From Suillus spraguei (taxonomy: Eukaryota > Basidiomycota > Agaricomycetes > Boletales > Suillaceae), in the NCBI GenBank assembly GCA_016800925.1, contig JABCPU010000241.1, positions 40,747 through 104,746 on the forward strand: a stretch of DNA of 64,000 nt, in the 5' to 3' direction. The position numbers and the translations under genes are program-made. The notes under the pieces are model-generated. The model made no database searches. It was not told the DNA's origin and saw only the letters and a program-made list of their open reading frames with translations. This document shows positions 47,103-57,847 of the stretch, one piece after another (position 1 is the first letter of the stretch; each line of letters starts with the position of its first letter).

Positions 47103-47190
47103 ATTGTCATCGGCAGGTTTCGAACCCACACAGTGAAGGAGAAACAGATTTTGATTCTGTTGTGGTAACCATTAGGCTAAGGCCAGCTAC
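47103..47190 (-). repeat. tRNA-derived repeat, isolated copy
   Basis: Read on the minus strand it contains an A-box-like tagcctaatgg, an anticodon-arm-like palindrome (acagaatcaaaatctgt) and a B box ggttcgaaacc. The 5' side cannot pair with the 3' 'cgatgac', so no acceptor stem forms. It is a tRNA-derived repeat (SINE-like), not a working tRNA gene. Confidence 0.65.
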
Positions 47191-47456
47191 AGTGAACTTC
47201 TAAAGAAGCCATCCATGAGTGAATACTTTGCGTTTGCTGTAGCGGTCTTAGTAGAGGTAGCGAGAACAAAAGAAAATGTTTACTTTACTGAAGCAGGCAG
47301 TTTTTTGGGCAGAAGCCCCGGAGGGGCGACGCAGCCATGATAGTGGCCCAAACCTGTGCAAGAGAGAGCCAAGGTGAGCTGCAATGGGCGGGTGGGCAAC
47401 CTCACAGCCTCAAACTCTGCAGGTCTAGGTACCGGCCACCCATGCCCCTGGAAGAG

Positions 47457-47460
<4 letters not shown>

Positions 47461-47501
<41 letters not shown>
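47461..47501 (+). repeat. (GTA)13 microsatellite
   Basis: A perfect run of GTA triplets. It produces artificial poly-Thr / poly-Leu open frames on the minus strand (47280-47693). Confidence 0.95.
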
Positions 47502-47739
47502 TGTATGTAGTTGAAGACAGTTGAAGTGGTGGTAATGTAGACTGCAAGGATCCAAGAGATAATGAGGACAAGGGAGTGGTGAGTGGGGGGGAAAAGCAGA
47601 AAGCAGCAGGCAGTTTTTAACCTGCTGGAGCATGGCGTGAGCACTGTGTGGTGCAGAGACAAGAGAAGCCACATGCTGCAATGCCGCTGTCACAAAGCCA
47701 TAAATCTAACCCTACACTCTTACCTCGCTTCAGGATAGA

Positions 47740-48135
47740 ATGCCAAATCAAGATGTGTTCCGATGGAAAAAAAACTCGTCATTGGCAGGTTTTGAACCTG
47801 CACAGTCCAAGAGAAACTTCTGTTGCGGCAACCACCAGGCTAAGACCACTTGCCATGAAATTCCAAAGAAACCATCCATGTGTGAATATCAAGGTGTGTT
47901 CCGACAGAAAAACTCTTGTCGTCGGCAGGTTTCGAACCTGCACAGTCCAAGAGGAACATATTTTGATTCTGTTGTGGCAAACATTGGCTAAGACCAGTTG
48001 CAGTGAACTTCTAAAGAAACCATCCATGAATTGTGTTTCGATGGGGAAAAAATTGTAGTTCAGCAGGTTTCCAACACGCGTAGTTTGAGAGAAACAGATT
48101 TTGATTCTGTTGTGGTAACACTGGCCAAGTTAAAG
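47740..48135 (-). repeat. Tandem array of three tRNA-derived repeats
   Basis: Three units of about 140 bases, each with 'tgttccgat-gaaaa', a B box (minus strand ggttcgaaacc or variants) at about 47786, 47925 and 48065, an A-box-like gctta/ggcca part, and 'gaacttctaaagaaaccatccatg'. The third copy is the most diverged. The same unit occurs once at 47103. No copy has a matched acceptor stem. Confidence 0.68.
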
Positions 48136-49190
48136 TCTTTGACTCTTCCACTTGATGACTCACGAGACTTCCTAAGCTGGAAACTTATGAGGCCCCTGAT
48201 CGACATGGCCCAAAAAAGATGACATGGATAATCAAGTTTGAGTTTGAACGTCTACGAGACAATAAAATTGCCCCGACAAGGGATGAAGACCGAGATGATT
48301 CTAATTTGCCATCATTAGCAGCAGGTTCAATATGATTGACAATTGAGTTTCTAGAAACACATAGCAGATACTAAAAAATGAGGTCACTGAGACACTGTCA
48401 CCACCTTGAAGGCCACACATGAAAGATTGGAGGCGGGAGTGACATCTTCCCATAAAACAGTAGCCATGCAGCAATTCAGTTTGTCCTAAAAACAAAATTG
48501 GGACCACACACAACCTCAAACTCGACATCGGTAGTGAGCGCACGGCAATAAATCACTGAAGTCATGGGAATGTCAGCAAAATGCGAACTTGGGCCCAAAT
48601 GACTGAGTGAACAAGCAGTCGAAGAAGACGAGAGAATACAATTCAAGGTCAAAAGCAACAAACACAGCAAGATGACCGATTGAAATGAGGTCTCAGTGGT
48701 AAAACATGAGATAACCCACTCCCTTATGGTAGTGCGAATAAATCTACATGACACAATAGAATTAATGGTCGCACAGGGCGTTCATAGGCCAATGGAAGCA
48801 CTTACTTTGCTAGGAAGGTTCTGAAAATTAGAAACCTTGAAAGTAGGGCATGGTGGTCTTGCTTTCCATAATGCTGTGAAAGGAGTCATCTGTATGTCCG
48901 TGAGGTGTTGAAAGGAAAATACATGTGAGAAATTATAGGAGATAGTATCCGATGCGAATATGCGATAGGAAATGATCACAGTACATACGAGTTTGCCACC
49001 ATAGGAAGAGGCACATTCTGGCTCAGTCCAGGAGTCATGAGCTTGATAGCCACCTCCTTCACTTTGTTGGTGCTCAGAGGAGTCGATGGTTTTATTGATG
49101 GTGGACTCGGCACCACATATTACAGTGAACTATCTCCGTATTATACGAGTGAACGGACGTGCATAATATCCCGTATGATACGGGCCAGCA
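48136..49190. other. No supported gene
   Basis: Minus-strand frames (48301-48543, 48476-48754) are hydrophobic and could be remnants of a membrane-protein gene, but I see no family motif. The dispersed 60-base repeat occurs in reverse at 48805-48870. Confidence 0.4.
48805..48870 (-). repeat. Dispersed ~60-base repeat, copy 3
   Basis: On the minus strand it reads agaccaccatgccctacttt ... cagaaccttcctag, matching 1371-1432 most closely. Confidence 0.45.
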
Positions 49191-49195
49191 GACCA

Positions 49196-49560
49196 TGGGC
49201 CCATGGTAGAAATATCCTCATTGATGACGGATGGGCCGGGAGGAATATTATTCCCGATGACAGCGGGTGGGCCCATGCAAGGAATATGTAGAGTAGATGA
49301 GTGGGCTGATGTACATGAATATCCAGTAGACGGATGGGCTGAGGTAGTTGGATATCATGTAGATGGGTGTATCAAGGTAGATGTGTATCAAATAGACAGG
49401 TATGTGAAGGGTACTTGTTATCACATACACGGGTGGGCCCAGACACATATTAAATTAGACGGGTGAGCCGAGAGTGTTATATAAATATTTATTAGACGGG
49501 TGGGCCGAGGGTGGTATAAAATATAGACGGGTGGGCCCATGTGTATGATAATGGTAGACA
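49196..49560 (+). repeat. Minisatellite built on TAGACGGGTGGGCC
   Basis: About eight to ten diverged units of roughly 35-45 bases, each with tagacgggtgggcc or a variant followed by an AT-rich spacer (for example gagggtggtataaaata). Units are best preserved at the right end. Confidence 0.75.
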
Positions 49561-49624
49561 TGACAGAGCTGAGGGAGTTGCATATCATCTGAATCAGAGG
49601 AGGTAATAAATCACAGTTACTGAG

Positions 49625-50112
49625 TTCCCGGAGCAGCAGGTGCTGTCTTGACATGGCCTTTTATGATGCTTAGGTTGTCTTGTAGAATGTGGAAACTGGG
49701 GTGCGAGGCTTGTGTTGCCCTACAAGACACCCAGCTCTGACCCCTGAAAATCAGATGAAGCATACCAAGTTCCAAGTTCCGAGTTCCGAGACCCGGGTCT
49801 CGACACATAATTCAGTCAATATGAGACACCCAGTTCCGACCCCTGAAATTTGAGTGAAGCATACCAAGTTCCGGGAGCAGCAAGTGATGTCTTGAAATGG
49901 CCTTTATGGCGCTTAGGTTATCTTGTAGAATGTGGAAAGCGGGGTGCGAGGCTTGTATTGCCCTACAAGACACCCAGTTCCGACCCCCGAAAATCAGATG
50001 AAGCATACCAAGTTCCGAGTTCCAAGACCCGGGTCTCGACACATAATTCAGTCAATACGAGACACCCAGTTCTGACCCCCGAAATTTGAGTGAAGCATAC
50101 CAAGTTCTGGAG
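49625..50112 (+). repeat. 245-base direct duplication
   Basis: Copy 1 starts near 49629 (gagcagcaggtgctgtcttg) and copy 2 near 49874 (gagcagcaagtgatgtcttg). Each contains two 'gacacccagttccgacccc' sub-units. The copies differ by few bases, so the duplication is fairly recent. It lies just upstream of the TET/JBP gene. Confidence 0.82.
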
Positions 50113-50322
50113 TTCCGAACCCAGGTCTCGACAAATGAATATCAGATATCCAGCACACTTCCAATCATCTGGTATTTCATTGAGCAATGGATGATAATAC
50201 AGCTTTGAAAGCCAACATCATCCAAGGTTCCCTTATCTGATCCTCGCTATCTCCACCCCCTTTAACACCAAAGTCTGGACATCCAGCATTCAGCGTCTGA
50301 TTTCCCAATATCAACTTGCAAC

Positions 50323-51623
50323 ATGAACACTTCTTCCATGTCCACTTGTGACATAAAAATCTGGCGCACTTGGGCCCTGGCCATCACTCATGAAGCAGGG
50401 GCATATACCGAACAAAAATTCAATGCAGAGAAGACTGGAGGAGAACCAGTTATACCTTCTCCGAACCTGGACACTGATCTGGTGATGGCGTGCGATCGCT
50501 TGGCTGATGTACTCATAAAGGCATATAAAAATCCCAGTGGGTCTTCCTGCAGATGTTGAAAATGTGTTTGATCATTCAAATTCCTTCATGACAGTTAAGA
50601 TTGATATTGCAAGATATAGCAAATTGATATCCCCAAAGAACACTGGGCATAATGAGGAGAAAGAGGAGAAGTTGCTTGAGAGGTGTCCTCCTGGCCATGA
50701 GGGCACAAATTTGGTGGACAAACCTGCCACAATTATCGATGTTTCCGGTACCATCATCGCATGGTACCTTCCGGACACCCTGACCGAGACCACCCAGGTG
50801 CGTAATGTGTAGATTGTTACTCAATGGATATTGAATATCAAATGGTACCTACAGAAGGAAATCAGGGCAGCCACCGATTTGCTGGGTCCAAGCCTCGAAA
50901 AAAGTGTAAAGGCTGATGGCAATTGGCGATATAATCAAGAATGGTTCAAACAGGGCTCGGAAAATGTTGGGTCAACTCCTGGATGCATCAATTTATCTCC
51001 AGCATGGTTTCAACAGGGCCATGAGGTAGGATGTGATGAGATGGTGATTTCCGGAGTCAAACTCACCAATCCCATAGAATCTGTCAGATCCAGAGGTATC
51101 CGCATCATTGAAGGGACCCTCCTCCGAGAATATCCTGAAAGCTATTGCAAGGCCGGCAGCCATCGCATCGGCGGCACTCAGGGTCATGCATCCTCAGCAG
51201 TATTTTGCAGGGTTATGAGCCTTGTCACACCTCGGAGATAAGGCACTGAGCAAGGAACTGCCACAGATGCCAGAGACCCTGCAGTACTGGGCATCCGTGT
51301 TTAACAGCCTCTCCATCATTTCCAATCGGGAAACCCCCAATCATCGAGACCATTTATCGATTCCTGAATGCTTCAATATTCTCACCACCGTGGGGAACTA
51401 TTCTAATGCTCGGATGAGTATGCCAAGCCTTCAGCTGGAATTCAGGTATGATTCCGGCTGTATGATTGCATTTTCGGGAAGAATTGTGAGACATGGGGTT
51501 GATGGAGGGGAAGGGGATCGGATTGCTTGGGCATGGTATATGATGGATTCTGTGCACATTTATGCCGGGGTTCCCTCATGTGGATGGGCTATGGTCGAAG
51601 GCTGCATACTAACCACGGTGTGA
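50323..51623 (+). pseudogene. TET/JBP-family 2-oxoglutarate/Fe(II) dioxygenase, mutated copy
   Basis: Frame from 50323 (MNTSSMSTCDIKIWRTWALA), frameshift near 50536, then 50537-50797, intron 50798-50854, exon 50855-51025, intron 51026-51077, exon 51078-51623. Family blocks: ADVENVFDHSNSFMTVKIDI, LLERCPPGHEGTNLVDKPAT, GTIIAWYLPD, PGCINLSPAWFQQGHE, IARPAAIASAALRVMHPQQY and SVFNSLSIISNRETPNHRDH. The iron site is complete: H-x-D in PNHRD, the distal His in RHGVDGG, and the oxoglutarate Arg in GDRIAWAWYM. A TGA (51216-51218) stands where relatives have Glu. Fungal members act on modified bases in DNA, probably 5-methylcytosine, and are repeatedly found beside KDZ transposons, as here. About 400 residues if unbroken; one frameshift plus one stop make a full product unlikely. 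Confidence 0.88.
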
Positions 51624-51669
51624 AAGATCAAAGAAGTTGAAAGAGTTGTTACCCATGTTAGTAGCAACA

Positions 51670-53150
51670 CACGAATACCATGTACCAATTAGAGCATCAA
51701 CAGTTCTGGAACTCAAGTCGGAAGTCAAGTTCCATGAATTGAGTCCCTAACTCTGTGTATCTCGGCACTTGGGACTCGATGATCGATAGTCCGAATTCAG
51801 GCTTGACACTCGGGACTCAGCAAAGTGTGAGGCAACAGACTTTGATCCACACATTTTGACTGCCGAACACCGAACCCTGGCAGCTGGCACTTGGGACTCA
51901 GGACTGATACCAATGTGAAAAATATGAATTCACATATAGTGAGTGCCATATCCCAAACTCCGGCAGCCGGAACTTGGGACTCGGGACTCAGAACAATGTG
52001 AAAGATGTGAACTCACATATCATAAATGACGAACTCCGAACCCCGGCAGCCGGCACTCGGGACTCAGGACTCAGAATAATGTGCAAGTCATTGATCCACA
52101 CATGTTGAGGGCCGAACTCTGAACCCCGGCAGCCAGCGGTCGGGACTTGGGACTCAGAACAATGAGAAAGATATTGATTCCTACATGTAAAGTGCTGAAC
52201 GTCGAATGCCGAACCCTGGAACCCGGAACTTGGCACTCAGAATCATGTGAAATTTAGTGAGCCACATATGTTAAGGGCCGAAGCCCGAACCCCGGCAGCC
52301 GGCAGTTGGGACTTGGGACTTAGAACAATGTGAAAGATACTGATTCCCACATATCAAGTGCCGAACCCCGAACCCCGGCAGCCGGAACTTGGGACTCGGG
52401 ACACACAACATTGTGAATGATATAGATGCACACATGTTAAGTGCCGAACGCCGACTGCCGAGCCCCGGCACCCGGAACTCGGCACTCGGCACTCAGAATA
52501 ATCCACACATGTTGGGTGCCGAACCCCAAACTCCGGCAACCGGACTCGGACTCACAACATTGTGAATGATATTGATGCACACATGTTAAGTGCCGAACGC
52601 CGACTGCTGAGCCCCGGCACCCGGAAGTCGGCACTCGGCACTCAGAATAATGTGAAAGTTATTGATCCACATATGTTGAGTGCCCAACCGCGAACCCCGA
52701 CAGCCGGAACTCGGCACTCACAACATTGTGAATAATATTGATGCACACATGTTAAGTGCCGAACGCCACCGAGCCCCGGAACCCGGAACTCGGCACTCGG
52801 CACTCAGACTAATGTGAAAGTGATTGATCCACACATGTTGAGTGCCAAACCCCGCACTGTCGCACAGATATCTATTTCGTCTCGAACCTTGATTGCTGAA
52901 CCCCAAACCATGAAATCCGGTAGTCCACAATTTTGGGGTTTGGGGTTCGGTACCTAAGAATTGTGACTCGCCACTCAGAAATATGTGAGGCAATCTTGCC
53001 ATTTGGAAGTCGAGTCCCATGAATTGAGTCCCAAACTCTAAGTACCATGGCACTCGGGCATTCGCCACTCAGCATTTGGGATTTAGGACTCTACATCCGG
53101 ATCTTGACATCCAGTCCTCGAAATCCGGAACAAAATATTCGGGAGTCAAG
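51670..53150 (+). repeat. Degenerate minisatellite, CCGGAACTCGGCACTCGG type
   Basis: About fifteen units of 80-100 bases. Each combines 'gtgccgaaccccgaaccccg', 'ggcagccggaactcgg', 'gactcagaacaatgtgaaag' and 'attgatccacacatgttgag'. Variants also occur at 59760-60060 and 63660-64000. Read in frame they give meaningless Ser/Gly/Arg repeats. Confidence 0.85.
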
Positions 53151-53205
53151 ACAATCATTTGGACAGAATAAAATATTTTACATCATGTATGACATGAAGA
53201 CCATT

Positions 53206-54008
53206 CTAATCTAAACACAGTGAAGAGGACTCCACTCCCCTGCCTCTCTTCAATCTCTGTAGCATGTCAGTGTACATCTTCACCTCTGCCATCTTCTCAT
53301 GGATACCCTCATCTTGCTCCTCCATCAATGCTACCAGGCGTGCTCGAATCATCTTAAGTCCCATCACTGATGGGCCTGATGAATCATTTACCTCCTCAGG
53401 AAGAACCAAGCCATCATCCTCAACTCCATTTTCCATCCAATGCTGGTAGTGAACGACACAGGACCTCATGATTTGACCCCATTGCCATGGTTCATTCGGA
53501 ATTTCGGTGTGTCCCATCCACCATGGAGTATCATAGCTGGGAATAATCCGGGATGGATGTCCCGGAGCTGCGACATCATCAAACTGACATAGGTGGGATG
53601 AAAAGATGTGGTCTGGAACAGTGTTCCAGGTGAGCATGGGATACAATGTCAGGACATGAGCGACGGGGCTTGGAACAACAGAAACGATGTTCCTTGCAGC
53701 TGAGTACTGCAGGAGTGGCGTAACAAATGTCTGTTGGAAATCTCAGCATTGCCCAAAAAAGTCAGCCGGTCATCCGGTAATCAGTCACTTACATTGATCT
53801 CCCATTGCAGCCTGGCTTTAAAGTACATGATCCGGGCAGAAGAGGGAGGGTTGTTAGCAGCCTCCATCTGATATTGAGAGATACATGCGCGGATGCGCAA
53901 TGCAGCCATATTCAAAGTACAAGAAATATCTTGAAGGTTCAGCTTCATGGGTTGCCAGTGATGTCCAGTATTTGGAGTGCCAGATGTGGATGCAGGAGTT
54001 TCAGGCAT
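53206..54008 (-). CDS. Hypothetical protein beside the KDZ gene, 246 aa
   Basis: Two exons: 54008-53793 and 53730-53206, with gtaagt..acag borders and phase 0, and no internal stop. The protein starts MPETPASTSGTPNTGHHWQP, has a central conserved-looking part (LYPMLTWNTVPDHIFSSHLC, PWWMGHTEIPNEPWQWGQIM) and ends in a charged helix suited to coiled-coil formation (LVALMEEQDEGIHEKMAEVK). I do not recognise a named family. It is co-oriented with the KDZ transposase gene, whose stop is 170 bases upstream, and is the only clearly unbroken gene of the group. It may be an accessory protein of the element. Confidence 0.65.
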
Positions 54009-54179
54009 GGCTAATGCAAGAGTGTGACACTGGGAATGACACTGACAGATGGTGAAGAGCTGATGATATGAGTCACTGATGGATGGATTAGAAATTCAAA
54101 CTCCGACATGGGCTGACCTGGACAATTCCCGGGACTCAATGTTTGGGTGTCAAATATGCGTTTCATCAGCAAAACGAAT

Positions 54180-57100
54180 TCATTCATGTGCACCATCGAT
54201 CAACGAGGGCTGCAGGTCTTGAAATGCTGCCTGTGCATCCTGAGCTAGTAAGGAATACATTTGAGACTGCCTTCCGGCATAGCATGCATGACCCGGAAGT
54301 TGTTTCAACAATGATTCCTGCATCCGGGCACCCCATTGGGTTGCCTTCCACAAGAAAAAGTTGCACGTCCAATCCATCTCTGATTGCACCAATGATATTT
54401 CTTCCATCCATCGATCCTGTAGTGCCTTTGCCCGAAGCCAATGAACTCAGTAAACTTGGGATGGGTCCTGTCAGCTCACCACGGAATATATCAAGCATGC
54501 CCAAACTCACATTCCTCATTCCACAAATTTTGTGGACCCTCCATATCGACTTCCACTGACCAGAACCAAGCGAGGGACTTATTTCGCTGACCTCGGGCGT
54601 TTGGATCGCCGATGGCAGTGCTGATTTTGAGCTGCTCACGAAGCAGGGGTTTGTATTTTGAAGCTGGTCTGGCCCCGGCTCAAGTTGTATCATTTGCTTC
54701 CTGGTTTTTGTATATATACTGGCATGTAGGGATACTGCCTGCTGCACTGATGTCACCTGGGACCACGCTCGAGTTTTTAGGGCTTGAGATTTGGCTTGCC
54801 TAACTGTTGTTCGGAACAGGATAGCCTTGTTGCACAAGTGAATGCGGAGATTGTGCAGGGCATCATTGGCCTGCCCTTCACGAAGCGACATCTCCAACGG
54901 AATCAGATCCTCTGCCATACAGTGTCTGCAATGTTCAACCCCGAGGTTTGATGGCAATGGAATTATGGTGAGCTCAGGGGAGTTTGTCCATGCATCAGAT
55001 GTCTCGGTGAAATCTGCCGGGTCATCATCATATCATCAAGAATATCTATGTTCAAGTCGTCAGGATCGTCATCTGCATCAAATCCCTCTCCCAGATGCGT
55101 AAGAGCAGACCGAGTGAATTCATCTATCTGGCCTTGGATACAATCGCGTTGCCGGGCAATATCTAATCTCTGTGTCTCCGTCGATCGTCTTCCAATTCTG
55201 CGGACCTCGATGAGCAATGCAATTTGAGCCTCTTCAATTGCCAATCCAATGGATATCCATGTTGCCACAGATCTGCGAGAGGGTGCTGCATGACGGGCAT
55301 TACCCGCTTCTAGTAGTCTAAGCTTGATCTCCTTTTTGCTTGGTGCTAAGTGAAAAATGAATGCGGAGCTCCACAGAGACAAAGAATGTTAACTTACCCT
55401 TCTTGATATTGATTTCATATAAATCCATCGCCACAGGATCCCTGATTCTCTTGGACTGAGCGACCATCTCGCTGGCTAACCATTGTGTCTTTAAATTGCT
55501 GGGTGCAGCTTCATCAAGTCTGTCAAAAGCCTTGCCACTTTTGGCGATGCCATTCTTCGCCAGCTTGTATTTCCGGCAAAGAGTCCTTTTCATGCGGATC
55601 ATCTTGCAGAAATTGGAATCGTTCATCTGATAATCAAGACATTCCTTTCGGTGTGGGGATGACATTCCCCGAGCGGCAGGGGAAATCAGGTTGAGACGCG
55701 CCCATAGGGTCTCCATGATCTCTCCATCAATCCGGCCAATGCCTTCAATAAAATTTGAAGCATATCAGACATAGCAACTGTCCTGATGTCCATGCACATG
55801 CCACAACCCAATTCCAGGAATGATGGTCAGTTCTGGTACCATGTCAAGGTATCGGCTTCGATCCACCCGAACACGAAAGTGCTTGTTGTATTGACAATTA
55901 ATGTCATAGAAGGTGACAGCCCTGGTAATGCCTTCCATGTTGTGCTGGGCAGCCTCACAAATGGCGTAGTCCATGTTCATTTGTCTGCAAATGATGCATG
56001 GTCAACTAGTGAATGTCGATTGGCATGTTTGGCTTGCCTTTCCCCTTTCTGAAAATCAACCATCGAGTGAGGGACAAAGCACCCATGCCGGGCGCAGGCA
56101 ACTCCCCCGATTCCTGTGGACTCGAGCTTGTGCCGCGCCGCATTTGCTTGATTGACCGCCCGGTGATTGTTGCAGCTCAATTTTTCCACCGTGTCAGCAG
56201 CCTCCGCAAGATGCATGTTATACCTGTCCTTTCCGACCATGAATCCAAGCCCATCTGAAAGCCAAACTTCATCGAGGGGATTAATGGGATGCAGGTGTTC
56301 AGCTTTGAAATTTCCGTCCATCACAAATGACCGGGTGTATTTCCAGCTTGGAGTTCTTATCATCGCCGAGTTCACTTCGGTATTGAACATGACTCACTCA
56401 TCAAGTGATTCATCCCCTGACAAAGATACATTAATCCCAGGCTGAGGACATGCCGGGCAAAATAATGCAAGATCTCCTGCATTCGGGATGTCAGAACGAT
56501 GGCCATAGCCATGCCATTTCATGGTCTTCAACTGCCTCCACTGTCGAGCGACTCTCATGAGCTCTCTGTATTGATCCTTGCCACGGCCTGTGTCAACATC
56601 ATGTCCTTTGGATGAAGCACAAATAACATTACCGGAACAAGGTGTGGAAACATGCTCGAGGTCATTCGCCGGAGCTTACTGTAATAGTTCATTGTGGAGG
56701 TGCCGCATTCAAGGTTGTCCAATAGAAAATCATCCAGCACTCCGAAGGTAAACACGGTCTTCGGCCTGTTAAACGATGCAGGGAAAAATCCATGCCAAAA
56801 CATTTGAATGTCCGGACTCATGGCATTTGGACAATCACAGCAGTGAACCTCGAGGCGGTGAACTCCGGACTTGTCAACGATGACCATGGTGTTTTCCTTC
56901 GGCTGGAACTCAGGTCCCGACACAGACAGAAGATCTTCGGGCTCAAGCTGGTCTTCAGGTTCATCTCTTTCAAACAAATCCCACCTATCTGTGAGCACCA
57001 GATATTGCTTGCCATCATGCCCAAGGTGTATGGTGAGTCCCACATGAGCAAGACAACTCCGCTTGAAGAATTGACCATTCCATTGACTGATCCAGTGGAA

Positions 57101-57610
57101 AGGATTGCAACGATGTTGACTCCTGCAACAGCCCATGCAATAGAGAGGCTCGCCAAGACAATCTTGACATTTGTAGACCCCATCCTGGTGGCAGATGATG
57201 CATCTCCTGTCTTCTGGTGGAGCTTCTCGATCCAGGAGGTGATGCAGATATGATTCCTGCCTTGGCAGCCATTGCCTGAGGTAGTCATTTTGACTCTGCA
57301 TTTTTTATATTTAGCTATAGTTTGAATGACACTCCAACATTTAACATGAACTTGCCATGGTTTTTGGGAGTTGCAATGGCTCAAATGAGCCTTGGTCTTG
57401 CTCATAAGTATTGTCAGGAAAGTCATCCCAAGGAGGTGGTGCCTGAACAGGCTGAAGTGTTGGTGATTCTGGGGGAGAGTGAGGCATGGACCTGTAGGCT
57501 CGTCGTCTTGTGCTTGCAAGTGGGACCTTGACCCAAATCTTTCTACCTTTGCTGCCCCTTGCTTCTACCCTGTGGGATTTTTGCAATGGGGTGCATCTAC
57601 CTATCTTCAT
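54180..57610 (-). pseudogene. KDZ transposase with CxC2 cysteine cluster, mutated copy
   Basis: Exons: 57610-57356, 57295-56633, 56576-56398, 56346-56038, 55984-55398, 55345-54511 and 54454-54180; phases fit. The N-terminal CxC2 cluster (CIICHQDGVYKCQDC, YCMGCCRSQH) lies at about residues 117-145. The transposase core follows: SFVMDGNFKAEHLHP, NNHRAVNQANAARHKLESTG, CARHGCFVPHSMVDFQKGER, AVTFYDINCQYNKHF and GIGLWHVHGHQDSCYV. Then comes a long helical C-terminus with the RWMEEISLVQSEMDW block. Two introns start with GC (57355 and 56037). Four lesions: TGA at 55767-55765 and at 54449-54447, both where relatives have Arg, and single-base deletions near 55035 and 54655. KDZ enzymes are DDE-type cut-and-paste transposases common in Agaricomycetes. 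Confidence 0.9.
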
Positions 57611-57847
57611 CTTATTTTCTAATGCTAATTTTGCAAGAAAAGCATCTGCTCAGGTGGAATGAATTTTTATTACATTGTGGTGTCATACTGTCCTGCCGAC
57701 TCATTACAAATTTATGTCCATTTATGGCTTCGGGACCAATATAGCTCAATTAAGCTACTGTTAGGCTTTTGTCAAAGATCAACTTCTGACAATTCGTTCA
57801 TACTTCCACCTTGCTTATCCTCAGCCCATTCTGCAATTTGATTCACC

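Noticed and set aside
47103..47190. Possible tRNA-Leu(CAA) gene
   Set aside because: A and B boxes and an anticodon-like arm are present, but the 5' and 3' ends cannot pair into an acceptor stem and related decayed copies exist nearby.
47280..47693. 137-codon minus-strand frame with poly-Thr
   Set aside because: The Thr and Leu runs are read from the (GTA)13 microsatellite; the rest has no motif.
51670..53150. CRISPR-like array
   Set aside because: Units vary in length and sequence, there are no unique spacers of constant size, and the host is a eukaryote.
56818..57519. 233-codon minus-strand frame over the KDZ N-terminus
   Set aside because: It is the wrong frame; the overlapping frame carries the CxC2 cysteines and joins the transposase exons.
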